Shown here: positions 1 through 7,184 of the stretch, in pieces | Layout of the letters: every line of letters begins with the position of its first letter | How positions within the stretch are numbered: the first letter of the stretch is position 1 | Source of the DNA: an uncultured Verrucomicrobiales bacterium | GTDB taxonomy: Bacteria > Verrucomicrobiota > Verrucomicrobiia > Verrucomicrobiales > Akkermansiaceae | Length of the DNA stretch: 13,083 bases | Direction: 5' to 3' | NCBI GenBank assembly: GCA_937885815.1 | Contig: CALABM010000245.1 | Location: forward strand, 1 to 13,083 | The notes under the pieces: model-generated | What the model was told of the DNA's origin: nothing | Seen by the model: the letters and a program-made list of their open reading frames with translations, nothing else | Databases searched by the model: none | Made by a program: the position numbers and the translations under genes

Positions 1-1995
1 GAAGTCATCCGTAATAACAGTTTTGATGCCGCCTTGGAAAACGGCCACACACTGGGCAGCGTGCTGAAAGCCGCGGGCTACAGCACAGCCCTCATCGGTA
101 AGTGGGGGATAGGCGGTGGCCGCGAGAGCGGCGGCACGCCCACCACCTGCCCGGCTTGGCCCACCCTGCGCGGCTTTGATTACTTCTTCGGTTACAACAA
201 CCACTTAGCCGGTCACCGCCATTACCCGCTGGAGGAAAGCAATGCAGACCCCGAGACGCACCGCAACGCCATATGGGATGGTGATGAAATGATTACCGAC
301 AAGCTGGCCGGCTGCTACTGCACGGATCTCTTCACCGCCCGCGCTAAAAAGTGGATAGTGGACCAGCACACAGCTGACAGCAGCAAGCCCTTCTTCTTGG
401 CCCTTACCTATGTGGCCCCCCACGCCCGCTTGGGCATCCCCGCAGGCCCCTACCCCGCCGGCGGCGGTCTGAATGGCGGCGTCCAGTGGCTGGGCACTCC
501 CGGCAGGATGATTAATACTGCCATGCCTGAAAGCTGGGATAGCTTCATCCATCCCCAGTACCGTGAAGCATGGCAAGATTACGCCCGTGAGCGCTATGGC
601 AATGGCGCACCTCACAAGCTCATGACCGCTCGCCGCCATGCCTCTATGATTACCCGAGTGGACGAAGCACTCGGTGACCTCGTGCAGCTTTGCGAGGATT
701 TGGGCATTGCGGATAATACCGTCATCATCTTCACCAGCGACAACGGCTCCCATGATGAGCCGGGTGCCGTGGGCGGTTTTGCCGGGCACCCCGCCCCAGC
801 GCAGGATCCCTCCTTCTTCCGCAGCTACGGCAATCATGACGGCATCAAGCGAGATGTGTTTGACGGCGGCCTGCGCGTGCCCTGCGTGGTGTACGGCCCG
901 GGCATCGTGAACAGCGGCCTCATCAGCAACACCCCCACGCAGTTCCAGGACTGGATGGCCACCGTGTGCGATTTAGCGAACATTCCCGCCCCCATGCGCT
1001 GCGATGGCACCTCCCTGCTGCCTCTGCTGCAGGGGCATGATACCCTCAGCACCCAGCCGAACCGCGTACTGTACGCAGAATACGCATTCGGAGGTGGAAT
1101 GGCCCAGTACCAAGACTACACAGCCGACAAGCGCGGCCGCACCCGTGGTGAACAGCAGGTGCTCATCTTCTTTGACCACCGCACACGCCGCTGGCTGAAG
1201 GCCCTCCGCACCGGCATCAGCACCGGCCAGGAAAACTGGGAGCTCTATGATACGGAGGCAGACCCGCACGAGAGCACCCGCTTGCCGGAATCCGCCAACG
1301 CGGATATGCAGCGCTTCCTCTGCAACCTCGCCCTCTGGAACCGCCGTGCCTATGATTACTATCGAGACCCGCAGGCCCCCCGCCGCAATAACAGCTGCGG
1401 TGGCTTCCGCAGCTATGATATGAATCTCGTGCCCGCAACTCCGGATGCTACCACGGATGACGGCTCCGGTCTTTACATGCAGCAGGTGCAAGCCACCGCC
1501 CCTTGGGTACCCGCAGCGGTGGATGCCCCTGCCACGGCTGATTTGCGCATCGAGAACCCGAACGGCATCTCCCTGCCCGCCGGCACCATCACGACCTTCA
1601 TCGGCTACATCAATGTGCCCACCACCGGCCACCACTGGCACTTCTACCTGACGCTCAGTGATGTGCCCGGCTCCCGCGCCTTCGTGAAGATGCACAACTT
1701 CAACCTCATCGACGCTGACGCCTCCTACACCCCCGGCGCCACCGCCACGGAGAGCGCAGCCGCTAACACTGTGGAGCTGGATGCCACCCGCACCGGCTAC
1801 AAGGGCATTCCCCTCACCGCCGGCCTGCACCCCATCACCATCACCGTGGTACAGGGCGAATCCGCCCCCGGCACCCTCAAGCTGGAGTGGAACCGCGGCC
1901 CGCTGAATGGCCGTCAAACGCCCCGCGTGCCCATCCCTGCAGAGGCTTTCCGCCCCGGCCCCATCTATGTGCCGGCTGTACCTGCAGCGAAATAA
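1..1995 (+). CDS. Sulfatase with C-terminal PA14-like module (5' partial)
   Basis: The frame is open from base 1, so the gene starts upstream; 664 residues are visible. Family knowledge: type I sulfatases hydrolyse sulfate esters, usually of glycans, using a formylglycine made from a Cys/Ser in a CxPSR-type motif. That motif would lie upstream and cannot be checked. Visible family signatures are GKWG (residues 33-36), the metal-ligand segment FTSDNG (244-249), and HDGIKRDVFDGGLRVP (279-294), which carries the active-site Lys and the GGxRVP block. After the catalytic domain, about residues 490-635 form a beta-rich module (GYINVPTTGHHWHFYLTLSD, then LTAGLHPITITVVQGE and LKLEWNRGP) resembling PA14-type carbohydrate-binding domains. 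It is probably exported and may act on sulfated host glycans such as mucin; that substrate is inference from the presumed host lineage. A strong terminator follows 27 nt after the stop, so it ends its transcript. Fairly sure of the family, not of the substrate. Confidence 0.9.
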   Translation, partial: EVIRNNSFDAALENGHTLGSVLKAAGYSTALIGKWGIGGGRESGGTPTTCPAWPTLRGFDYFFGYNNHLAGHRHYPLEESNADPETHRNAIWDGDEMITDKLAGCYCTDLFTARAKKWIVDQHTADSSKPFFLALTYVAPHARLGIPAGPYPAGGGLNGGVQWLGTPGRMINTAMPESWDSFIHPQYREAWQDYARERYGNGAPHKLMTARRHASMITRVDEALGDLVQLCEDLGIADNTVIIFTSDNGSHDEPGAVGGFAGHPAPAQDPSFFRSYGNHDGIKRDVFDGGLRVPCVVYGPGIVNSGLISNTPTQFQDWMATVCDLANIPAPMRCDGTSLLPLLQGHDTLSTQPNRVLYAEYAFGGGMAQYQDYTADKRGRTRGEQQVLIFFDHRTRRWLKALRTGISTGQENWELYDTEADPHESTRLPESANADMQRFLCNLALWNRRAYDYYRDPQAPRRNNSCGGFRSYDMNLVPATPDATTDDGSGLYMQQVQATAPWVPAAVDAPATADLRIENPNGISLPAGTITTFIGYINVPTTGHHWHFYLTLSDVPGSRAFVKMHNFNLIDADASYTPGATATESAAANTVELDATRTGYKGIPLTAGLHPITITVVQGESAPGTLKLEWNRGPLNGRQTPRVPIPAEAFRPGPIYVPAVPAAK

Positions 1996-2022
1996 CTCAG
2001 CCACAAGGCTCCGACTTCACAG

Positions 2023-2058
2023 CGCCTCATTCTCTCACGTGGAATGAGGCGTTTTTTT
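2023..2058 (+). terminator. Rho-independent terminator after the sulfatase gene
   Basis: A perfect 10-bp stem (2023-2032 with 2042-2051, cgcctcattc / gaatgaggcg) encloses a 9-nt loop and is followed directly by seven T (2052-2058). It separates the sulfatase gene from menF. Confidence 0.92.
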
Positions 2059-2099
2059 CCTGATAACCTAGCGGTTCACGCGGGGATTTGCGTTTTCAT

Positions 2100-2128
2100 T
2101 TGCCAAAAAGTGAGGGCTATGTTAAACT
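2100..2128 (+). promoter_or_regulatory. Predicted promoter of menF, leaderless
   Basis: TTGCCA (2100-2105), a 17-nt spacer and TAAACT (2123-2128) match the sigma-70 pattern. The -10 box ends 6 nt before the menF ATG, so the expected start of transcription falls on or next to the start codon. An overlapping alternative -10, TATGTT (2118-2123), would still leave a leader of only about 5 nt. There is no Shine-Dalgarno site. Confidence 0.6.
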
Positions 2129-2134
2129 AAGCGC

Positions 2135-3154
2135 ATGCTGACAGGGAATGAAGAAAAAGTGGACGCGCTGTGCAAGCGGCACTGTGCCTTTGCCCTGTAC
2201 GCCCTGCCCGATGAAAAGAAGGCTCATTTTTGCATGGCCGCAGATGGCCGCACGGAGAAAGCCGGCTGCTTAAGCGCTGGTTTTATCGTGGCGACCTTCA
2301 CCGGAGAGCAGCTCTTCATCCCAGCAGAGCTGGAGGAGCCGCCCGCCACGGCCGATGCTTGGCCGGAGCTGGAGCAAGCTCCTGAACACCCCGCCACCAC
2401 ACGAGAGCAATATGCAGCTCTTTTCAAGCTCTATACCGGGTACATCCACAGCGGACGCGTACGCAAGATTGTGTTGGCCCGCACGGCAGATGAGGCCGTG
2501 ACTCCCGATTTCTCGCCCTGCCGAGCCTTCCAGCAGGCCTGCGAAGCCCGACCGGAGGCGTTCAAAGCATTGGTGCACACACCGCAGCACGGCACATGGC
2601 TCTTCTGCACGCCCGAGCAGCTCATCACCGGGCATGATACGGACTGGCACACCATGGCACTGGCCGGCACCCGCATGCCTTGCCGCCTGCCTTGGGATTC
2701 CAAAAACCGCAGAGAACAGGCGCTGGTAACGGAATTCGTGCGAGAAATCCTCACCCCGCTGGCCGACGAAATCATCGAAAGCCAGCCCGAGAACCTGCGT
2801 GCCGGCAATATCGAGCACCTCTGCACTCGCTTCCACCTGCGCATGCCTCAGGAAAATCTGCTCCGTGTGCTGGCTCAGCTGCCCCCCACGCCGGCTGTGT
2901 GCGGTTCACCCGTGGAGACAGCCCGCGAGCTGCTACTCTCCACCCCGGACATTAACCGTAGCTGCTACGCGGGATATCTGGGCCCATGGGATAAAAGCTC
3001 GGTACAGCTCTACGTTTCCCTGCGCTGCATGCAGATATTCCCGGGCTTCTGCCGCCTGTATGCCGGTGGTGGCCTCATGCCGGATTCTGATGAGGAAAGC
3101 GAATGGCAGGAAACCCACGCGAAGATGCAGACCATGAGGGCGCTTATCAGGTAA
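2135..3154 (+). CDS. menF: Isochorismate synthase (MenF/EntC family)
   Basis: Chorismate-utilising enzyme, 339 aa, predicted to isomerise chorismate to isochorismate, usually the entry step of menaquinone synthesis in anaerobes. Motifs in order: RKIVLAR (110-116, with the Lys that activates water in isochorismate synthases), MALAGTR (174-180), KNRREQ (190-195, in the usual KxxxEH position), IEHLCTRFH, PTPAVCG (251-257), CYAGYLGP, and the C-terminal LYAGGGLMPDSDEESEWQET block with metal-binding acidic residues. It is shorter than E. coli MenF, close to the compact versions of Bacteroidota and similar phyla. Two oddities: the His normally in LHPTPAVCG is Pro here (LPPTPAVCG), and EH is EQ. A siderophore-type role (EntC/DhbC) is formally possible, but no siderophore genes are nearby. 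The ATG follows a predicted promoter by only 6 nt. copA starts 37 nt downstream with no terminator between, so co-transcription is possible. Confidence 0.86.
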   Translation: MLTGNEEKVDALCKRHCAFALYALPDEKKAHFCMAADGRTEKAGCLSAGFIVATFTGEQLFIPAELEEPPATADAWPELEQAPEHPATTREQYAALFKLYTGYIHSGRVRKIVLARTADEAVTPDFSPCRAFQQACEARPEAFKALVHTPQHGTWLFCTPEQLITGHDTDWHTMALAGTRMPCRLPWDSKNRREQALVTEFVREILTPLADEIIESQPENLRAGNIEHLCTRFHLRMPQENLLRVLAQLPPTPAVCGSPVETARELLLSTPDINRSCYAGYLGPWDKSSVQLYVSLRCMQIFPGFCRLYAGGGLMPDSDEESEWQETHAKMQTMRALIR

Positions 3155-3191
3155 CCTCACGAGAGAGAAGCACGTTTTATTACCAAGGGGT

Positions 3192-5543
3192 ATGAGTGAG
3201 TATTTGTTCAAGGTAACCGGCATGAGCTGCTCTGCCTGCTCAGCCCGAGTGGAACGCGCCGTGGCACCCATGCCCGGCGTGCAGAGCGTGCAGGTGAATC
3301 TGCTGACCGGTAGCATGCGGGTACGCCTCTCAGACGAACAAACGCCGGAGAGTATCATCTCCGCAGTAGAGACCGCAGGCTACGGCGCCGCCCTCAGCAC
3401 GGGAGATAGCCAGAGCACACAACGCGGAGATACTGGGCTGAAACGCCGCTTTTTCACATCAGCCGCGCTCCTGCTGCCGCTGATGCTGGCGCACCACCTG
3501 TGGCACGGCACGCTCTCGGACGTAGTGCAGCTGCTGCTCTCCCTGCCCGTACTGTGGCTGAACCGCCACTTTTTCGTGAATGGCTTCAAGGGCGTACTGA
3601 AAGGCGCCGCGAATATGGATACACTCGTGGCGCTGGGTGCCGGTGCAGCCATGGCGGATGGTCTGGCCAATTTATATCTCCATCACCGTGGCGTCTGTTA
3701 TTTCGAGAGTGCCGCAATGATTGTGACGCTCATCACGCTGGGCAAGTGGCTGGAAGGCCAAGCCACCAGCCGGACAGGCGGCGCACTGGAGAAGCTGATG
3801 GAGCTTATGCCCCGCGTCGCAACCGTTTTAAGAGACGGGCAAACAATGATTGTGCCGGCGGATGCCGTGCAACCCGGCGAGCTCGTACTGGTACGCCCCG
3901 GCGAACGCATCCCTGTGGATGGCACGGTAATGGAGGGCATCTCAGCTGCAGATGAAGCAGCCCTCACCGGTGAAAGCCTGCCCGTGGAAAAATCCCCCGG
4001 CAGCCTGGTATATGCCGGCACAGTGAACCGCCACGGCACCCTCCGGCTGCGCACAGATAAACCAACAGCGGAGAGTGAGCTGGCCGGCGTCATCTCGCTG
4101 GTGGGAGAAGCCTCAGCCACCAAGGCCCCCATCTCCCGCCTGGCAGACCGCATTTCCGGGGTATTCGTGCCGGTTGTCGTCTGCCTCGCCCTGCTGACAG
4201 CCATCGGCTGGCTCCTGAGCGGAGCCGAGGTAGGATTTGCGGTATCATGCGCCATTGCGGTGTTAGTTATCAGTTGCCCCTGTGCACTGGGGCTTGCCAC
4301 GCCGGTGACCATCATGGTGGGCACAGGGCGCGGCGCGGAATGCGGCATTTTATTCCGGAACGGCACAGCTCTGGAGAACGCTCACCGCGCCACCACGGTG
4401 CTGCTGGATAAAACCGGCACTATCACCACCGGTCATCCGACCGTGACAAATGTCATCCCCGCAGCCGGGCACACGAAGGAAGAATTACTCAGGATTGCGG
4501 CGGATTTGGAAAGCGAGGGAAATCACCCGCTGGCAGCAGCCGTACGAAAAGCCACAGCAGCCCTCACACCACGCAGCATCACGAATGCCACCTATCTCCC
4601 CGGCCGTGGCATCACCGCCACCATCTCCGGCATCCCCTGCGCCGCCGGAAATGCAGCCTTCATGCAGGAACTGGGCATCACCACACCGGATACGGCCCCC
4701 CTCGCCGCTCAGGGAAAAACACCAATTTTCTTCGCTCAAGGGCAGACGCTGCTTGGCACCTTGGCCGTGGCCGACCCTATGAAACCGGAAGCTCCCACCG
4801 CTATCGCAGCGCTGAAAAAACTCGGGCTGCGTGTGCTCATGGTAACCGGAGATAACGCCCGCACGGCAGAAGCCATTGCCAGCCGTGCCGGGGTGGATGA
4901 AGTGCATGCTGATACTCTACCGCAAGACAAAGACGCGCTCGTTCGCCGCCTGCAAGCCTCAGGGCAACGCGTGCTCATGGTGGGAGACGGCATCAATGAC
5001 GCCCCTGCCCTCACGCGGGCAGATGTAGGCATGGCCATCGGCGCCGGCACAGATATCGCCATGGAAAGTGCGGACATCATCCTTGTGCGTAGCAATCTGA
5101 TGGACGCAGTGGCCGCGCTGCGCCTCAGCCACGCCGTGCTGCGGAACATCCGTGGCAACCTCTTCTGGGCCCTCCTGTACAACTGCCTCGCTATCCCCCT
5201 CGCTGCAGGGCTTTTCTTCCCCTTCACCGGCTGGGTTCTTCACCCTGCCGTGGCCGCTGCTGCCATGGGCATGAGCAGCTTCTGCGTGGTCACTAATGCA
5301 CTGAGACTACGCCGCTTCCAACCTCTCCCACCACAGACCATGAATACCATCACGATTAAAGTAGACGGCATGATGTGCCCCCATTGCGAGGCTCACGTCA
5401 CCAAGGCCCTGCTCGCTATCCCCGGGGTTGCTGATTGCAAGGCTGACCACAAGGCAAAACTCGTCACCCTCACCACCACGCAGGATATCCCCCTCGCCAC
5501 CCTTCACGCCACCATCACTGAGCAGGGATACACAGTACTCTAA
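3192..5543 (+). CDS. copA: Cu+-exporting P1B-type ATPase with N- and C-terminal HMA domains
   Basis: Integral membrane pump, 783 aa, predicted to export Cu+ (or Ag+) from the cytoplasm at the cost of ATP. An N-terminal HMA domain carries GMSCSAC (10-16). Eight hydrophobic segments fit the P1B layout. The actuator TGES is at 259-262, the metal-site CPC at 362-364, the phosphorylated DKTGT from D406, HP at 445-446 and GDGINDAP at 598-605. YN in TM7 (663-664) and MGMSS in TM8 (692-696) are the P1B-1 signatures for Cu+, which argues against Zn/Cd pumps. A second HMA domain (about 717-783, GMMCPHC at 726-732) is fused at the C terminus, an uncommon extra position resembling a tethered CopZ chaperone. 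The ATG has AAGGGG only 1 nt upstream, too close for a normal ribosome site. A TATTAC -10-like box (3178-3183) lies 8 nt before the ATG but lacks a good -35. No copper-responsive operator was recognised. Confidence 0.93.
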   Translation: MSEYLFKVTGMSCSACSARVERAVAPMPGVQSVQVNLLTGSMRVRLSDEQTPESIISAVETAGYGAALSTGDSQSTQRGDTGLKRRFFTSAALLLPLMLAHHLWHGTLSDVVQLLLSLPVLWLNRHFFVNGFKGVLKGAANMDTLVALGAGAAMADGLANLYLHHRGVCYFESAAMIVTLITLGKWLEGQATSRTGGALEKLMELMPRVATVLRDGQTMIVPADAVQPGELVLVRPGERIPVDGTVMEGISAADEAALTGESLPVEKSPGSLVYAGTVNRHGTLRLRTDKPTAESELAGVISLVGEASATKAPISRLADRISGVFVPVVVCLALLTAIGWLLSGAEVGFAVSCAIAVLVISCPCALGLATPVTIMVGTGRGAECGILFRNGTALENAHRATTVLLDKTGTITTGHPTVTNVIPAAGHTKEELLRIAADLESEGNHPLAAAVRKATAALTPRSITNATYLPGRGITATISGIPCAAGNAAFMQELGITTPDTAPLAAQGKTPIFFAQGQTLLGTLAVADPMKPEAPTAIAALKKLGLRVLMVTGDNARTAEAIASRAGVDEVHADTLPQDKDALVRRLQASGQRVLMVGDGINDAPALTRADVGMAIGAGTDIAMESADIILVRSNLMDAVAALRLSHAVLRNIRGNLFWALLYNCLAIPLAAGLFFPFTGWVLHPAVAAAAMGMSSFCVVTNALRLRRFQPLPPQTMNTITIKVDGMMCPHCEAHVTKALLAIPGVADCKADHKAKLVTLTTTQDIPLATLHATITEQGYTVL

Positions 5544-5572
5544 ATTTTTAGGCATTTTCGCCCGGAATACGC

Positions 5573-5630
5573 AAAAAAATGACAAAAGCGTGATAAAATA
5601 CTTGACACAGGGAACGGAATGAGGTATTCT
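5573..5630 (+). promoter_or_regulatory. rpsU promoter with A-rich upstream (UP-like) element
   Basis: TTGACA (5602-5607, perfect -35), a 17-nt spacer and TATTCT (5625-5630) form the best promoter in the window. Upstream, 5573-5600 is rich in A-tracts, as in UP elements that bind the RNA polymerase alpha subunit. The expected start is near 5637, giving a leader of about 39 nt that is A/C-rich and without a Shine-Dalgarno site. Confidence 0.85.
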
Positions 5631-5675
5631 CGCTGCCCGTTCCCGGACAATCTATCAACCACAATCAATTACATC

Positions 5676-5915
5676 ATGCGTTCCGTTATCGTACGTAAAG
5701 GAGAACCGATCGACCGCGCTCTTAAGCGCCTCAAGACCAAGCTGGACACCGAGGGTATCCTCGAGGAAATGCGCCGTCGTCGCGCTTTCGAGAGCCCCAT
5801 GGATGAGAAGCGCCGCAAGGCTCGCTCCGCCAGCAAGCGCAACAAGGTAAAGTGGCGCTTCACCAACAAGGAAGAGATTCCCGCCGCTGCCGTAACCCCC
5901 GCTGCTGAGGCTTAA
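5676..5915 (+). CDS. rpsU: Small ribosomal subunit protein bS21
   Basis: 79 aa, very basic. The MRSVIVRKGEPIDRALKRLK start and the following helix (LEEMRRRRAFESPMDEKRRK) are typical of bS21, which sits on the small-subunit platform near the 3' end of 16S rRNA and helps initiation. The C terminus carries an acidic/Ala-rich tail (EEIPAAAVTPAAEA) beyond the basic core. An in-frame ATG at 5619 is rejected because it lies inside the promoter spacer, upstream of the expected transcript start, and its extra residues do not look like bS21. The chosen ATG has no Shine-Dalgarno site; the leader before it (caatctatcaaccacaatca) is unstructured-looking and A/C-rich. The gene is monocistronic: it has its own promoter, and a terminator 26 nt after the stop. 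Confidence 0.93.
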   Translation: MRSVIVRKGEPIDRALKRLKTKLDTEGILEEMRRRRAFESPMDEKRRKARSASKRNKVKWRFTNKEEIPAAAVTPAAEA

Positions 5916-5941
5916 ACCTTCTCCGTCTGGGAAATTTTCTG

Positions 5942-5974
5942 AAAAGACGCATCTGAAAGGATGCGTCTTTTTTT
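5942..5974 (+). terminator. Rho-independent terminator after rpsU
   Basis: An 8-bp GC-containing stem (5946-5953 with 5960-5967, gacgcatc / gatgcgtc) is extended by four A-T pairs. It has a 6-nt loop (tgaaag) and ends in a run of T to 5974. Confidence 0.9.
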
Positions 5975-6015
5975 GTATAAATAACTACCTGAGAAAGAAA
6001 ATCTTATTTTTGGGC

Positions 6016-6044
6016 TTGAATGATGCACATCTCTGTGCTAGTCT
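6016..6044 (+). promoter_or_regulatory. Predicted promoter of tmk, leaderless
   Basis: TTGAAT (6016-6021), a 17-nt spacer and TAGTCT (6039-6044). The -10 box ends 9 nt before the tmk ATG, so transcription should begin about 3 nt upstream of it, leaving no room for a ribosome-binding site. Confidence 0.55.
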
Positions 6045-6053
6045 CATGCCGCT

Positions 6054-6674
6054 ATGGAACCTGATTCACCTCACCTAAGGGGCTGCCTGGTCGTCTTTGA
6101 AGGCATTGACGGCACGGGCAAATCAACCCAAATCAAACTGTTGGCCGACTACCTGCGCTGCCAGGGCAAGGAAGTAATAACGGATTACGAACCCACCCGC
6201 GGCGAATGGGGTATGAAAGTGCGAAACGCAGCACTGAGCGGCGAACGCCTGAGCATAGGAGAGGAAATTAACTGCCTGCTGCAAGACAGGCGTGAACATG
6301 TGCGCGAGCTGATTGAGCCCGCTCTGAAACGCGGCACTTGGGTGCTGCTGGACCGCTACTATCTTTCCATGATGGCTTATCAAGGTGCCTCAGGGGTGAA
6401 CGTGGAGGAAATCCGCGAGATGAATGAAGAGTTTGCCACCATCCCGGATGTAGCCTTCTGGCTGGATATCCCTGTGGAAATGGCCATGGAGCGCATGAAC
6501 GCCCGCGGCAACGGAAAGGATGCGTTTGAAAATGAAACCTTCCTTCAGGCCTGCTCTGATATTTATTCATCAATGGAAATGCCCTGGCTCTTCCGCATAG
6601 AGGCTGATGGCACAATAGATGAAGTTCACGCTAAGGTGTGTGACATCATCCGCGACGAACTCACCGGAGCATAA
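6054..6674 (+). CDS. tmk: Thymidylate kinase (dTMP kinase)
   Basis: Cytoplasmic nucleotide kinase, 206 aa (the usual family length), phosphorylating dTMP to dTDP with ATP for DNA synthesis. The P-loop is FEGIDGTGKST with the Walker A lysine at K23. EPTRGEWG (the EPT-x-G-x-WG substrate segment) follows, then DRYYLSMMAYQG from D100, the DR(Y/F)xxSxxAYQG signature of TMP kinases. The LID region around ARGNGKDAFENE keeps Arg/Lys and acidic residues, but is short on the canonical RxxxRxE spacing, so a broader dNMP-kinase role cannot be excluded. The ATG lies 9 nt after a predicted -10 box with no Shine-Dalgarno site. The next gene, an acetyltransferase, begins 4 nt after the stop, so the two are almost certainly one transcript. 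Confidence 0.9.
   Translation: MEPDSPHLRGCLVVFEGIDGTGKSTQIKLLADYLRCQGKEVITDYEPTRGEWGMKVRNAALSGERLSIGEEINCLLQDRREHVRELIEPALKRGTWVLLDRYYLSMMAYQGASGVNVEEIREMNEEFATIPDVAFWLDIPVEMAMERMNARGNGKDAFENETFLQACSDIYSSMEMPWLFRIEADGTIDEVHAKVCDIIRDELTGA
6666..6669 (+). promoter_or_regulatory. Shine-Dalgarno site fixing the acetyltransferase start
   Basis: GGAG inside the last tmk codons, 9 nt before the ATG at 6679. It supports that ATG over an upstream in-frame ATG at 6619, which would overlap tmk by 56 nt. It is the clearest ribosome-binding site in the window, and it belongs to an operon-internal gene. Confidence 0.55.
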
Positions 6675-6678
6675 TTTC

Positions 6679-7179
6679 ATGCCAACAGCCCTCAGCCTGC
6701 GCCCGTGGAGCCTGACAGACGCTCCGCGTGTCGCTGAGCTCATGAACAGCCCAGAAGTTCTGCGCTATCTGACCAGCATGCTTCCTAATCCGTATACATT
6801 GACAGATGCGGAGGCCTTTTTGACGAGAGTTGTGGAACAAAATCAGCCGCAACGGGCTATTCTGTTTGACGGCAAAGTTGTCGGCTGCGTGGGAGTGAGC
6901 CCCGACCACGAAACGCAGGCCTACATGTTGGGCTACTGGCTGGGCGCCCCATGGCAGGGGCGCGGCATTGCCACACAAGCGGTTCAGCAATTTCTGGAAC
7001 TTTTACCGGAGTTAGTACCAGGCACCAAGACGGTAACAGCCTATGTGTACGAGCCAAATATCGCCAGCATTCGTGTGCTGCAAAAATGCGGATTCTCCCA
7101 TCAGGGAACACAGCCTTTCCCACCCCAAGCCGGGGACGGCAATAACTACCCCGGGCTTTGTTTTCGCAAAGCGCTCTGA
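6679..7179 (+). CDS. GNAT-family N-acetyltransferase, RimJ/RimL-like
   Basis: 166 aa. It begins with ALSLRPWSLTDAPRVAELMN, the beta1-alpha1 start of RimJ/RimL-type (Acetyltransf_3) proteins. YWLGAPWQGRGIATQAV follows, with the acetyl-CoA pyrophosphate loop QGRGIA at 93-98 (Q/RxxGxG/A motif), and then YEPNIASIRVLQKCGF, the usual NxxSxxxxxKxGF closing motif. It should transfer acetyl from acetyl-CoA to an amine of a protein N terminus or a small molecule; the acceptor cannot be read from sequence. It sits 4 nt after tmk in a shared transcript, with a Shine-Dalgarno site inside tmk, but no functional link to dTMP synthesis is evident. It ends 5 nt from the stop of the convergent MATE gene, with no terminator between. 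Confidence 0.85.
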   Translation: MPTALSLRPWSLTDAPRVAELMNSPEVLRYLTSMLPNPYTLTDAEAFLTRVVEQNQPQRAILFDGKVVGCVGVSPDHETQAYMLGYWLGAPWQGRGIATQAVQQFLELLPELVPGTKTVTAYVYEPNIASIRVLQKCGFSHQGTQPFPPQAGDGNNYPGLCFRKAL

Positions 7180-7184
7180 GGAAA

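Noticed and set aside
973..2004. Long minus-strand open frame (343 codons) opposite the sulfatase
   Set aside because: It has Gly/Val/Ala-rich composition and no family motif, and it overlaps the strong sulfatase coding frame and runs against its reading direction.
3192..3420. Programmed frameshift in copA as in E. coli
   Set aside because: I found no slippery heptamer followed by a pseudoknot-like structure after the N-terminal HMA domain.
5544..5600. Terminator after copA
   Set aside because: The stretch is AT-rich, but I could not pair a stable stem followed by a T run; the A-tracts are better explained as an upstream element of the rpsU promoter.
5619..5675. Upstream ATG giving a 98-residue bS21
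   Set aside because: It lies inside the promoter spacer and before the expected transcript start; the extra residues do not resemble bS21.
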